A DNA stretch of 5,984 bases from Acidobacteriaceae bacterium (GCA_003165855.1 PMXH01000299.1:24863-30846), one strand, 5' to 3'; numbered from the stretch's first letter, positions 1-5,984 are shown. Translations and numbers: made by a program. Notes: a model not told the origin generated them from the letters alone.

Positions 1-348
1 CGTTGGCTGGCCGCGCGTCCGGAGATTGAGCGCGTGCTGCATCCCGCGCTCGAAGGCTCGCCGGGACACGAATTCTGGCAGCGGGACTTCACCGGCTCGG
101 CAGGCGTTTTTTCCATCGTCTTTAAACCGGAGTCTTCGAAGGCTCAGATACTGCAATTTGTCGACAGGTTGGAGTTGTTCGAGATCGGCTATAGCTGGGG
201 AGGCGTGACCAGTCTGGCCGTGGCCTATGATTTCCACGCATCCAAGGGACGGCCGGACTATGGACACCGCATCGTGCGCCTGAACATTGGACTGGAAGAC
301 ACCGAGGACTTACTTGAAGATCTGGAGCGCTGCCTGGGAAGCCTCTAA
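1..348 (+). CDS. metC: Cystathionine beta-lyase, C-terminal fragment (5' end outside window)
   Basis: This is the last 115 codons of a PLP-dependent Cys/Met-metabolism enzyme, open from base 1 and ending in TAA at 346-348. The frame begins RWLAARPEIERVLHPAL and continues through GHEFWQRDFTGSAGVFS, YSWGG (fragment residues 64-68) and IVRLNIGLED. These follow the C-terminus of E. coli MetC closely, including the Ser-Trp of YSWGG that separates MetC-type lyases from many cystathionine gamma-synthases. Arg93 of the fragment (codon at 277) matches the family arginine that holds the substrate carboxylate. The expected reaction is cleavage of cystathionine to homocysteine, pyruvate and ammonia in methionine biosynthesis, in the cytoplasm. 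The PLP lysine and the N-terminal two thirds lie outside the window, so a related activity (cystathionine gamma-lyase or another C-S lyase) cannot be fully excluded. The GTG at 34 is an internal valine, not the start. Confidence 0.9.
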   Translation, partial: RWLAARPEIERVLHPALEGSPGHEFWQRDFTGSAGVFSIVFKPESSKAQILQFVDRLELFEIGYSWGGVTSLAVAYDFHASKGRPDYGHRIVRLNIGLEDTEDLLEDLERCLGSL

Positions 349-366
349 GACATCGGTACTGGTGCA

Positions 367-384
367 GGAGGAATGCACTCCTCC
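367..384 (+). other. Small perfect hairpin after the metC stop
   Basis: GGAGGA (367-372) and TCCTCC (379-384) form a perfect 6-bp stem with the loop ATGCAC. It begins 18 bases after the metC-like stop codon. No T-run follows, so it is not a textbook intrinsic terminator. It could protect the mRNA 3' end or help pausing. The pairing is seen directly; the role is inference. Confidence 0.35.
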
Positions 385-398
385 ATCCGGTGACCAAA

Positions 399-435
399 GT
401 TCCCGCGCTGCCCTCGGCAGGAACTTGCATGTTTT
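399..435 (+). terminator. Possible intrinsic terminator of the metC-like gene
   Basis: GTTCC (399-403) pairs with GGAAC (420-424), and inside it TGCC (409-412) pairs with GGCA (416-419) around a CTC loop. This gives nine base pairs with a five-base bulge (CGCGC) on the left arm. The downstream bases are T-rich (TTGCATGTTTT) but not a clean T-run. The position, about 50 bases past the stop and before a candidate promoter for the next gene, fits a terminator. The bulge and the weak T-tract keep confidence low. Confidence 0.35.
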
Positions 436-460
436 CCAATCCCCGATTCCCATTTACAAT
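432..460 (+). promoter_or_regulatory. Candidate sigma70-like promoter for the E1 gene
   Basis: TACAAT at 455-460 matches the -10 consensus at five of six positions. The best -35 at the right distance is TTTTCC (432-437), three of six matches with 17-base spacing. TTGCAT at 425-430 is a similar match but too far away. Transcription would start near 467, giving a leader of about 68 bases before the ATG at 535. The -10 is reasonable but the -35 is weak. Confidence 0.35.
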
Positions 461-524
461 GCAACCTGCCCATCACTAAGGGCACCGTACTTTGTAGGCT
501 GGGGAAGTTCACGAGCACTTGATC

Positions 525-529
525 AGGGA
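525..529 (+). promoter_or_regulatory. Ribosome binding site of the E1 gene
   Basis: AGGGA lies five bases upstream of the ATG at 535 and supports that start over the next in-frame ATG at 649, which falls inside the conserved start of the E1 alpha fold ([13 protein letters not shown]). Confidence 0.5.
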
Positions 530-534
530 ACCGG

Positions 535-2805
535 ATGGCAACGACAAAAACCGACCCCAAGCTGTCCCTTACGGGTAGTAGCGGCAAGAAGTCCCAGACC
601 TACGAGGGACTCACGCGCGAACAGCTGATTGAAGCCTACCGCATCATGTATACCTCCCGGCGCATCGACGACCGGGAAATCCTGCTCAAGCGGCAGCAGA
701 AGATCTTCTTCCAGATGTCGGGAGCGGGGCATGAGGCCATCGGCATGGCTGCCGGGATGGCGCTGAAGCCGGGCTACGACTGGTTCTACCCTTATTATCG
801 CGACCGCGCGTTGTGCCTGGCGCTGGGCGTCAAGCCCCTGGAGATGTTTCTGCAAGCGGTGGGAGCGGCCGACGATCCCAGTTCCGGCGGACGCCAGATG
901 CCTTCGCACTGGGGCTACAAGCGGCTGAATATCGTGACTCAATCGTCCCCGACAGGGTCGCAGATTCTGCAGGCGGTGGGATGCGCCGAAGCCGGACGCT
1001 ATTTTGCGCAGCGTCCCCAAGCGGCAGAGATCCCACCCTTCGACAAGCTCAGGGCAGGCTCCTTCGCAAAAGACGCGAGAAATGGGGCACCCAGTTCAGT
1101 GGATTATCGCCAGTTCAAACAAGTGAAGTTCCAGGGCGACGAAGTCTCCTATGTTTCTCTCGGAGATGGAACCACCAGCGAAGGCGAGTTCTGGGAGGCG
1201 ATGAACGCCACTGCTCTCAGCAAGCTGCCCGTGATTTTCTGTGTGCAGGATAACGGCTACGCGATCTCGGTGCCGGTGGAAATACAGACTGCGGGAGGCA
1301 GTATTTCGCGGCTGGTCTCGGGCTTCCCGAATTTCCATTTCGAAGAAATCGATGGCACGGATCCGGTGGCAAGTTGCGCTGCGTTTCAGCGTGCTGTGAG
1401 CTATTGCCGCGAAGGCCATGGGCCGGCGTTTGTGCATGCCCACGTGATCCGTCCCTATTCGCATTCGCTCTCCGACGATGAGCGCTTGTACCGTCCGGAT
1501 GCCGAGCGGGAACGCGATGCGGCCCGCGATCCGGTTTCCCGTACGCAGATGTTCCTGTTGCGCGAGGGAATTCTCGACGAGAAGGGCATCAACGAACTGG
1601 AAAAGAAGGTCGATGAGGAACTGCAGGTTGCGGTGGATCTGGCTCTGGAGGCCTTGCCTCCCGCACCCGAGAGCGTGCTGCAGTATGTGTATTCGCCGGA
1701 TATTGATCCGACGTCTTCCACGTTTGAAACTCAGCCGGTGGTCGGACCCGATTCCGCCGACGGCAAAAAGCCGGTGCCGAAAACCATGGCCGACCTGATC
1801 AATACCACGCTGCGCGACGAGATGAGGCGCGACGAACGCATGGTGATCTTCGGCGAAGACGTGGCCGATTGCAGCCGCGAGGAGTACCTGAAGCGCAAGC
1901 TGGTGAAAGGCAAGGGCGGAGTCTTCAAGCTGACGTTCGGATTGCAGAACGAGTTTGGCACCGACCGCGTATTCAATTCGCCTCTCGCCGAGGCTGCCAT
2001 CGTGGGCCGCGCTACCGGCATGGCTACGCGCGGGCTGAAGCCGGTGGTGGAGATCCAGTTCTTCGACTACATCTGGCCCGCGATGATGCAGATTCGCGAC
2101 GAGCTCTCGGTGATCCGCTGGCGCTCGAACAATGTGTTCTCCTGCCCGGTGGTAATTCGCGTGGCTATCGGGGGGTATCTCACCGGCGGCGCGATTTACC
2201 ATTCGCAGTGCGGAGAGAGCGTGTTCACGCATATTCCGGGACTGCGCGTGGTATTCCCCTCGAACGCCCTGGATGCCGCGGGACTGTTGCGCACCGCGAT
2301 TCGCTGCGACGACCCCGTCTTGTTCCTGGAACACAAGCGGTTGTACCGCGAGACTTACGGACGTGCGCCTTATCCTGGACCGGATTACATGATTCCGTTT
2401 GGCAAGGCCAGAATCGTGCATCCAGGGACAGACTTGACCGTGATTACTTACGGCGCCGTGGTGCCGCGCGCGCTGCAAGCGGCGCAGAAGCTCGAGCGCG
2501 AGCACGGCGTGAAAGTAGAGTTGATCGATCTGCGCTGCCTGAATCCGTTTGACTGGGAGACGATCGCCGCGTCGGTCGGGAAAACGAACCGCGCGCTCGT
2601 CGCCTATGAAGATACCTTGAGCTGGGGCTATGGCGCGGAGATCGCCGCACGCATTGCGGATCAACTCTTCGACCATCTGGATGCGCCCGTGCGCCGCGTC
2701 GCCGCGGCCGACACATTTGTGGCCTACCAGCCCATCCTCGAAGATGCCATCTTGCCTCAGGCCAACGATCTTTTCCGCGCAATGAAAGAGCTGGCGGAAT
2801 ACTAG
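535..2805 (+). CDS. Fused 2-oxoacid dehydrogenase E1 alpha/beta (branched-chain type)
   Basis: A 756-residue thiamine diphosphate enzyme joining both E1 subunits of a 2-oxoacid dehydrogenase complex. It decarboxylates a 2-oxoacid, probably the branched-chain ones from Val/Leu/Ile, and reductively acylates the lipoyl group of E2 in the cytoplasm. Residues ~1-395 are E1 alpha: [14 protein letters not shown] (119-126), and the cofactor motif GDG (210-212) ending in QDNGYAIS with Asn240. A loop [13 protein letters not shown] follows, whose His310-Ser311 match the regulated His-Ser of mammalian BCKDHA. A linker rich in Pro/Asp/Ser leads to E1 beta at ~418: GEDVAD (Glu441 is the likely cofactor-activating Glu), FNSPLAE (480-486), and YHSQ with His556 matching the BCKDHB active-site His. 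An extra ~40 residues between QAVG and GDG, relative to the human enzyme as I remember it, include a translated repeat (residues 166-186). No E2 or E3 gene is in the window. A pyruvate-type substrate remains possible. Confidence 0.93.
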   Translation: MATTKTDPKLSLTGSSGKKSQTYEGLTREQLIEAYRIMYTSRRIDDREILLKRQQKIFFQMSGAGHEAIGMAAGMALKPGYDWFYPYYRDRALCLALGVKPLEMFLQAVGAADDPSSGGRQMPSHWGYKRLNIVTQSSPTGSQILQAVGCAEAGRYFAQRPQAAEIPPFDKLRAGSFAKDARNGAPSSVDYRQFKQVKFQGDEVSYVSLGDGTTSEGEFWEAMNATALSKLPVIFCVQDNGYAISVPVEIQTAGGSISRLVSGFPNFHFEEIDGTDPVASCAAFQRAVSYCREGHGPAFVHAHVIRPYSHSLSDDERLYRPDAERERDAARDPVSRTQMFLLREGILDEKGINELEKKVDEELQVAVDLALEALPPAPESVLQYVYSPDIDPTSSTFETQPVVGPDSADGKKPVPKTMADLINTTLRDEMRRDERMVIFGEDVADCSREEYLKRKLVKGKGGVFKLTFGLQNEFGTDRVFNSPLAEAAIVGRATGMATRGLKPVVEIQFFDYIWPAMMQIRDELSVIRWRSNNVFSCPVVIRVAIGGYLTGGAIYHSQCGESVFTHIPGLRVVFPSNALDAAGLLRTAIRCDDPVLFLEHKRLYRETYGRAPYPGPDYMIPFGKARIVHPGTDLTVITYGAVVPRALQAAQKLEREHGVKVELIDLRCLNPFDWETIAASVGKTNRALVAYEDTLSWGYGAEIAARIADQLFDHLDAPVRRVAAADTFVAYQPILEDAILPQANDLFRAMKELAEY
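1030..1093 (+). repeat. Imperfect palindromic repeat translated in frame inside the E1 alpha region
   Basis: The segment runs from ATCCCACCCTTCG to GGGGCACCCA and encodes residues 166-187 of the E1 protein, including [11 protein letters not shown] and AKDARNGAP. Leaving out a 24-bp inner piece (1037-1060), the arms CCCACCCTTCGC and GCGAGAAATGGG pair at nine of twelve positions (one of them a G-T pair) around an AAAAGAC loop. The inner piece, CTTCGACAAGCTCAGGGCAGG, is a sequence I recognise as a widespread small bacterial repeat, and the outer one resembles repeats from acidobacterial genomes; both statements are from memory. It sits between a helix and a beta strand of the E1 alpha fold, where a surface loop can tolerate extra residues. 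There is no second copy in the window. Confidence 0.7.
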
Positions 2806-2812
2806 AACAATT

Positions 2813-2845
2813 GCCAAGTGGCCGGTGGTCAGTGAAACCCTTGGC
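2813..2845 (+). other. Weak stem-loop after the E1 stop
   Basis: GCCAAG (2813-2818) pairs with CTTGGC (2840-2845) across a 21-base loop, starting 8 bases past the E1 stop. No T-run follows, so a terminator function is uncertain. This is the only notable structure between the E1 gene and the next promoter. Confidence 0.25.
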
Positions 2846-2897
2846 GCACTGCGGCTTCCCGGCTAGAGCCTTACATCTCTGAGAGTTCCTTCCACGA

Positions 2898-2927
2898 TTG
2901 ACCGCACGTTTGCCATCCCCCTACAAT
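2898..2927 (+). promoter_or_regulatory. Good sigma70-like promoter for the secreted propeller gene
   Basis: TTGACC (2898-2903) and TACAAT (2922-2927) each match consensus at five of six positions and are separated by 18 bases. Transcription would start near 2934, leaving a leader of only about 20 bases that holds the ribosome binding site. This indicates that the propeller gene is transcribed independently of the E1 gene. Confidence 0.65.
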
Positions 2928-2941
2928 CGGACGCCGCTTTC

Positions 2942-2947
2942 GGGGGA
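2942..2947 (+). promoter_or_regulatory. Ribosome binding site of the propeller gene
   Basis: GGGGGA ends five bases before the ATG at 2953. It fixes this start, which also gives a complete signal peptide. Confidence 0.6.
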
Positions 2948-2952
2948 ATCCA

Positions 2953-4593
2953 ATGACGCCGCTTCGTCGCAACGCTCACATCCATGAGCTGGCCGGAACT
3001 GCCAGCCTGATCCTCATCTGCCTTCTTTCCACTGCCTTCACAGTTGTGGCGCAGACCTCCGTCACCACCTACCACAACGACAATTACCGCACGGGTTGGA
3101 ATTCGAGTGAAACCGTGCTTACGCCAGCCAACGTGAATGCTTCCAGTTTCGGGCTGCTGACCAGAGTGAAGCTGGACGACCAGGTGGACGCGCAACCGCT
3201 TCTGGTCCCCAGCGTGAACATCACAGCGGGAGGCCACCAGGGGACGCATAGTGTGGTGTATGTGGTCACGGAAAACGATACGGTCTACGCCATCGACGCC
3301 AGCGCCGGCACCGTGCTCCTCAGTCAGAATCTCGGCAAACCCGTACAGTGGCCGCTTGGCTGCAACAACAACGGTCCGAATGTCGGCATCACCTCTACGC
3401 CGGTGATCGATACCAGCAGCAACACGCTGTATCTAATCGCCTACACGCAGGACAGCAGCGGCCCCGCCTATCGGCTCCACGCGCTCGATCTAGGCAGCCT
3501 GGCGGATAAGACGACCCCGGTGGTTGTGACGGCATCGCATACGCTTGCCGACGGAACCAGCTTCGTTTTCAACGCCACCTACCAGCGCCAACGTCCCGGC
3601 CTGCTGGAGGCGAATGGCAACATCTACGCCGGATTCGGCAGCTTTTGCGACTATGGCGCTAACCTTTCGCGGGGCTGGTTGCTGGGCTGGAATGCGTCGT
3701 CGCTCGCACCCCTTTCGGCCAACCAGGTCAACGATACGCAAGCCACTTCTCCCAACAGCTTCTTCCTTTCGTCGATCTGGATGTCGGGATATGCGCCGGC
3801 GGCTGACGACTCCGGCAACGTGGTATTCGTCACGGGAAACTCCGACCCCTCGGGAAACACCTACGATGGAGTTACCAACATTCAAGAGAGCGTGATTAAG
3901 GTGTCGGCGAACCTGACCAATGTGGTGGACCTCTTCACGCCCTCGGACCAGGGCAACCTCGATCAATGGGACTCGGATTTTGGCTCTGGGGGCGTGCTGG
4001 TTCTGCCGGACCAGCCGGGATCGACGCCGCACCTCGCGGTGGCGGCAGGCAAAGACGGCAATATGTATTTCATGAATGAGGACCATCTAGGCGGATATTC
4101 CCCGACCAAGAACAATGTCCTCGGCACCTACGGAATCGCCGGCGGTTGCTGGTGCGGAGAGTCCTATTTTGTAGATCCGAAAGACGGCGCTGCCCGCGTG
4201 GTGAGCAGCGGCGGCAACCGGGTTCAGGTGTGGAGGCTGCAAACCTCGCCCACGCCGCAGTTAAAGGAAGTGGCTCAAGCGTCGGTCTCTAGCGGGCAGA
4301 ATGGTGGGTTCTTTACCAGCGTATCGTCCAATGGGAACGCCTCTCCGATCATCTGGGCGCTGTCGCGGCCGACATCGCAACAGACCGGCATTGGACTTTA
4401 CGCTTTCAACCCGGAGACGAGTGGAAGCAGAATGAGCCTACTCTTCAAGAGCCCCGCCGGCCTTTGGCCCAACCAGGGTGGCGACTCAAACCAGGTTCCC
4501 ACGGTGGCCAACGGTAAGGTGTATGTCGCCAGCTACAAGGAACTGCAGATTTACGGCCTGACAGCGCAGGCGTTGAAGAAGCGGGCAAAGTAG
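2953..4593 (+). CDS. Secreted PQQ-like beta-propeller protein of unknown function
   Basis: A 546-residue exported protein. Residues 1-33 form a signal peptide: charged start MTPLRRN, hydrophobic core ~14-32, and a likely cleavage after Val-Val-Ala33 just before QTSVTTYHNDNYRTGWN. The mature start and the later blocks TPANVNASSFG, RQRPGL (212-217), GSGGVLVLPDQPGS (from 344) and AAGKDGNMYF belong to a family frequent in Acidobacteriota and often labelled 'PQQ-binding-like beta-propeller' or 'pyrrolo-quinoline quinone'. About eight blade-like beta segments are visible, starting near residues 100, 149, 215, 283, 360, 405, 465 and 516. I see no cytochrome c CxxCH site and no adjacent-cysteine motif of quinoprotein alcohol dehydrogenases, so dehydrogenase activity is not supported. 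The mature chain has four cysteines: 137, 232, and the Cys-Trp-Cys pair 399/401. There is no membrane anchor at the C-terminus (ends KKRAK). It has its own promoter and no functional link to its neighbours. Substrate or ligand is unknown. Confidence 0.88.
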   Translation: MTPLRRNAHIHELAGTASLILICLLSTAFTVVAQTSVTTYHNDNYRTGWNSSETVLTPANVNASSFGLLTRVKLDDQVDAQPLLVPSVNITAGGHQGTHSVVYVVTENDTVYAIDASAGTVLLSQNLGKPVQWPLGCNNNGPNVGITSTPVIDTSSNTLYLIAYTQDSSGPAYRLHALDLGSLADKTTPVVVTASHTLADGTSFVFNATYQRQRPGLLEANGNIYAGFGSFCDYGANLSRGWLLGWNASSLAPLSANQVNDTQATSPNSFFLSSIWMSGYAPAADDSGNVVFVTGNSDPSGNTYDGVTNIQESVIKVSANLTNVVDLFTPSDQGNLDQWDSDFGSGGVLVLPDQPGSTPHLAVAAGKDGNMYFMNEDHLGGYSPTKNNVLGTYGIAGGCWCGESYFVDPKDGAARVVSSGGNRVQVWRLQTSPTPQLKEVAQASVSSGQNGGFFTSVSSNGNASPIIWALSRPTSQQTGIGLYAFNPETSGSRMSLLFKSPAGLWPNQGGDSNQVPTVANGKVYVASYKELQIYGLTAQALKKRAK

Positions 4594-4641
4594 CAAGAGC
4601 TTAGACGGGACGCGAAGCGCGGGGCGAGGCCAAAGAGATGG

Positions 4642-4662
4642 GGCCCGGTTTATACTCGGGCC
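4642..4662 (+). promoter_or_regulatory. GC-rich dyad around a TATACT box upstream of the PAP2-like gene
   Basis: GGCCCG (4642-4647) and CGGGCC (4657-4662) are perfect inverted arms around GTTTATACT, which contains TATACT (4651-4656), a five-of-six match to a -10 box. No good -35 is seen 16-18 bases upstream. It may be a promoter with an overlapping operator, or a stem-loop at the end of the propeller transcript, although no T-run follows. The rest of 4594-4737 shows nothing I can name. Confidence 0.3.
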
Positions 4663-4737
4663 GAGGTGCCGGCTAGCCCGATCTTCGTATTGCCCTTATG
4701 CACTTGAAATACGGGCCTTGAAGCCGGTTTTCCCGTC

Positions 4738-5847
4738 ATGCTCGCCACGTTGCGAAAGATTGTTCCTAATCTCCATTACGCTTGCACAGTTCTTCTCGCA
4801 ATGGTGGCAGTTCCCGCGATTCGATACCTCCACTTACCCACGCACCTCGACTGGCGCGGCAACTTAGTTTTTTACTGGGTGACCCTCGGATCCGGATCGC
4901 TGCTGTATGCGATGGTGTTCTGCGGATTGGCTTTCCCGCTCCGCCAGAGTCTTGGTCCCTTTTGGGAGCGTTACAGAAAAGAAAAGCTGCGGATTCTTTT
5001 CGCGTTGGTATTCTTGGTCTTATTGTGTCGCGTGCTTCCGTTCACAACCGCAATTCTGTCCTGCGCCAAAGCGTTGTTTGTGATCGAATTGCTGGAAAGA
5101 AGCAAGTCGGAAGCGGGTTCATTTCCCCGGAAAGCGATGACCGTATTCGCCGCGGCAGCCTACATGTTCGCCGGTCTCACCCTGGTGATTATTTACAATG
5201 ACATCATTGTTGCCGACAGGTTTCCGCTTTCCTACGACGCCTTCCTGAGTCGGGTCGACGCCCGCATTTTGTGGGGACAAAGTATTTCGTCGATCGCTCA
5301 TGCGGTGTGGACGGTCCTGCCGGCCAGATTGCTGACATTCCTGGATTTTGCTTACTTTCAAATGTTTGCGGTCGTTGGAGCGGGCCTTTTGGTGAGCTCC
5401 TACGGTTCGTACAGGCGGGGCATGCAATTCGCGGGGACGTGCCTTACCGCCTACTATCTGGCTTTGCTGATTTTTTACGCTTGGCCAACCTATGGTCCGT
5501 ATGTTTTCTGCAGCACACATGCGGCACAATTTCCCGCTTATCTCACGGCGTATCGTTTTCAGACGTCTGGAATGCAAAGTCTGCAAGCCGTGTCGCAGCA
5601 CAGAATCCGGTACCTCGCGAGCGGGTACTACATTGCCTTTCCGGCTTTGCACGTAGGACTGCCTGTGATCGCGATGTGGTTCATGCGACGCTGGCGTACT
5701 CTGTTCTGGTTTCTAGCCGCCTATAACTGCGTTGTGGTCTTCGCGATTGTGACCTTGGAATGGCATTACGCGATCGATTTGTTTGGAGGAGCTGCCGTGG
5801 GAGCCCTCGCTCTGGCGATGGTGGGCTGGGGCGCAAGCCGGCCTTAA
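4738..5847 (+). CDS. Polytopic membrane protein with C-terminal PAP2_3 (inositol phosphotransferase-like) domain
   Basis: A 369-residue protein with roughly eight or nine hydrophobic segments, near residues 14-31, 43-68, 86-119 (one or two), 132-153, 195-220, 231-250, 298-315, 318-340 and 346-362. The C-terminal third has the pattern of the AUR1/PAP2_3 branch of the PAP2 superfamily: WPTYGPY (Pro250), FPALHV (301-306) and EWHYAID (341-347). His305, His343 and Asp347 match the catalytic His-His-Asp of yeast Aur1 (His255, His294, Asp298) in order and spacing. Expected role: inner-membrane transfer or hydrolysis of a lipid-linked phosphate group, for example making a phospho-head-group lipid; the true substrate is unknown. 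The usual Ser of PSLH is Ala303, and the Arg of the classic SR...H motif is absent. Start: ATG at 4738 gives the whole first membrane segment but has no clear ribosome binding site; ATG 4801 (residue 22) would cut that segment. It ends in TAA at 5845-5847. Codons look more A/T-rich than in the E1 gene, partly because of its hydrophobic content. Confidence 0.8.
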   Translation: MLATLRKIVPNLHYACTVLLAMVAVPAIRYLHLPTHLDWRGNLVFYWVTLGSGSLLYAMVFCGLAFPLRQSLGPFWERYRKEKLRILFALVFLVLLCRVLPFTTAILSCAKALFVIELLERSKSEAGSFPRKAMTVFAAAAYMFAGLTLVIIYNDIIVADRFPLSYDAFLSRVDARILWGQSISSIAHAVWTVLPARLLTFLDFAYFQMFAVVGAGLLVSSYGSYRRGMQFAGTCLTAYYLALLIFYAWPTYGPYVFCSTHAAQFPAYLTAYRFQTSGMQSLQAVSQHRIRYLASGYYIAFPALHVGLPVIAMWFMRRWRTLFWFLAAYNCVVVFAIVTLEWHYAIDLFGGAAVGALALAMVGWGASRP

Positions 5848-5851
5848 GGAT

Positions 5852-5917
5852 GCCCGGCAAACGACTGGCTCGGGCAAAAAATCACTTTGACTCTGCTTGG
5901 AGGAGTCGCCCGAGCCA
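5852..5917. terminator. Long bulged inverted repeat after the PAP2-like gene; possible terminator
   Basis: TGGCTCGGGC (5866-5875) and GCCCGAGCCA (5908-5917) are perfect 10-base inverted arms. Between them lies a second hairpin, GACTC (5889-5893) with GAGTC (5903-5907), stacked directly on the right arm and separated from the left arm by a 13-base AAAAAATCACTTT bulge. An alternative partner for the left arm is GCCCG (5852-5856), which pairs with CGGGC (5871-5875). On the plus strand no T-run follows, but on the minus strand the inner hairpin is followed, after AAAGTGA, by six Ts. A 3'-end structure or a terminator for converging transcription is plausible. The pairing is certain; the function is not. 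Confidence 0.45.
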
Positions 5918-5943
5918 ATGAAGGCTGAGGCAGGGATTTGAGT

Positions 5944-5969
5944 GTAATCGGGCTGATTACGTCAGTAAT
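5944..5969. promoter_or_regulatory. Operator-like cluster of GTAAT/ATTAC half-sites
   Basis: GTAATC (5944-5949) and GATTAC (5955-5960) form a perfect inverted pair around GGGCT. A third half-site, GTAAT (5965-5969), forms a second inverted pair with ATTAC (5956-5960) around GTCA. Half-site centres are about one helical turn apart, as for a dimeric regulator binding one DNA face. No coding frame is evident in 5848-5984, so this may be the control region of a gene beyond the right edge. Binding is inference. Confidence 0.3.
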
Positions 5970-5984
5970 GCAACTCTCCAATGC

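Noticed and set aside
362..384. Possible H-type pseudoknot from GTGCA/TGCAC and GGAGG/CCTCC
   Set aside because: The connecting loops would be 0, 2 and 1 bases, too short to cross the grooves. The simple GGAGGA/TCCTCC hairpin is the better reading.
366..393. Mini-frame ATG CAC TCC TCC ATC CGG TGA after AGGAGGA, as a leader peptide
   Set aside because: The Shine-Dalgarno-like sequence is only one base from the ATG, the peptide would have six residues without a regulatory codon run, and no downstream gene is in leader distance.
1096..2817. Long open frame on the minus strand opposite the E1 gene (573 codons)
   Set aside because: It lies wholly under a gene with clear family motifs, its translation is rich in Arg/His/Ala with no recognisable domain, and such antisense frames are common under high-GC genes.
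3490..4086. Minus-strand open frame opposite the propeller gene
   Set aside because: The translation is Arg/Val-rich with no recognisable motif, and it mirrors the codon pattern of the confirmed plus-strand gene.
4704..4732. TTGAAA (4704-4709) as a -35 box for the PAP2-like gene
   Set aside because: The bases 16-18 downstream (GGTTTTC) do not resemble a -10 box, and transcription would start inside or after the ATG at 4738.
1..5984. A multigene operon or defence/biosynthetic system
   Set aside because: The four genes belong to unrelated functions, have separate gaps with candidate promoters, and no toxin, nuclease, transposase, CRISPR or biosynthetic core gene is visible.

Overview
The window is high-GC bacterial DNA with four genes, all on the plus strand. 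It looks like a chromosomal segment from an Acidobacteriota-like organism (Terriglobia type). Three things suggest this: a branched-chain 2-oxoacid dehydrogenase E1 whose alpha and beta halves are fused in one chain; a secreted beta-propeller protein of the 'TYHNDN..RTG' type that is common in that phylum; and an imperfect palindromic repeat inside a gene that resembles the small dispersed repeats I remember from acidobacterial genomes. The taxonomic call is inference from remembered family patterns. No rRNA or other phylogenetic marker is present.

Layout: (1) 1-348 is the 3' end of a cystathionine beta-lyase gene (metC-like), cut by the window edge. (2) 349-534 is an intergenic gap with two hairpins, the second a possible terminator, and a candidate promoter for the next gene. 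(3) 535-2805 encodes the 756-residue fused E1 alpha/beta protein, with a 64-bp repeat (1030-1093) read through in frame. (4) 2806-2952 is a gap with a good sigma70-like promoter. (5) 2953-4593 encodes an exported 546-residue beta-propeller protein. (6) 4594-4737 is a gap with a GC-rich dyad around a TATACT box. (7) 4738-5847 encodes a polytopic membrane protein ending in a PAP2_3 / inositol-phosphotransferase-like domain. (8) 5848-5984 has no convincing gene but holds a long bulged inverted repeat and a cluster of GTAATC/GATTAC half-sites.

The genes do not form an obvious pathway. The gaps are 137-186 bp, two of them carry their own candidate promoters, and the products act in different places: cytoplasmic sulfur amino acid metabolism, cytoplasmic branched-chain or other 2-oxoacid oxidation, the cell exterior, and the inner membrane. 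I see no mobile-element gene, CRISPR array, tRNA or rRNA, and no convincing evidence of a new multigene system. The most interesting signals are the nested repeat absorbed into the E1 alpha coding sequence and the structured DNA at the right end.
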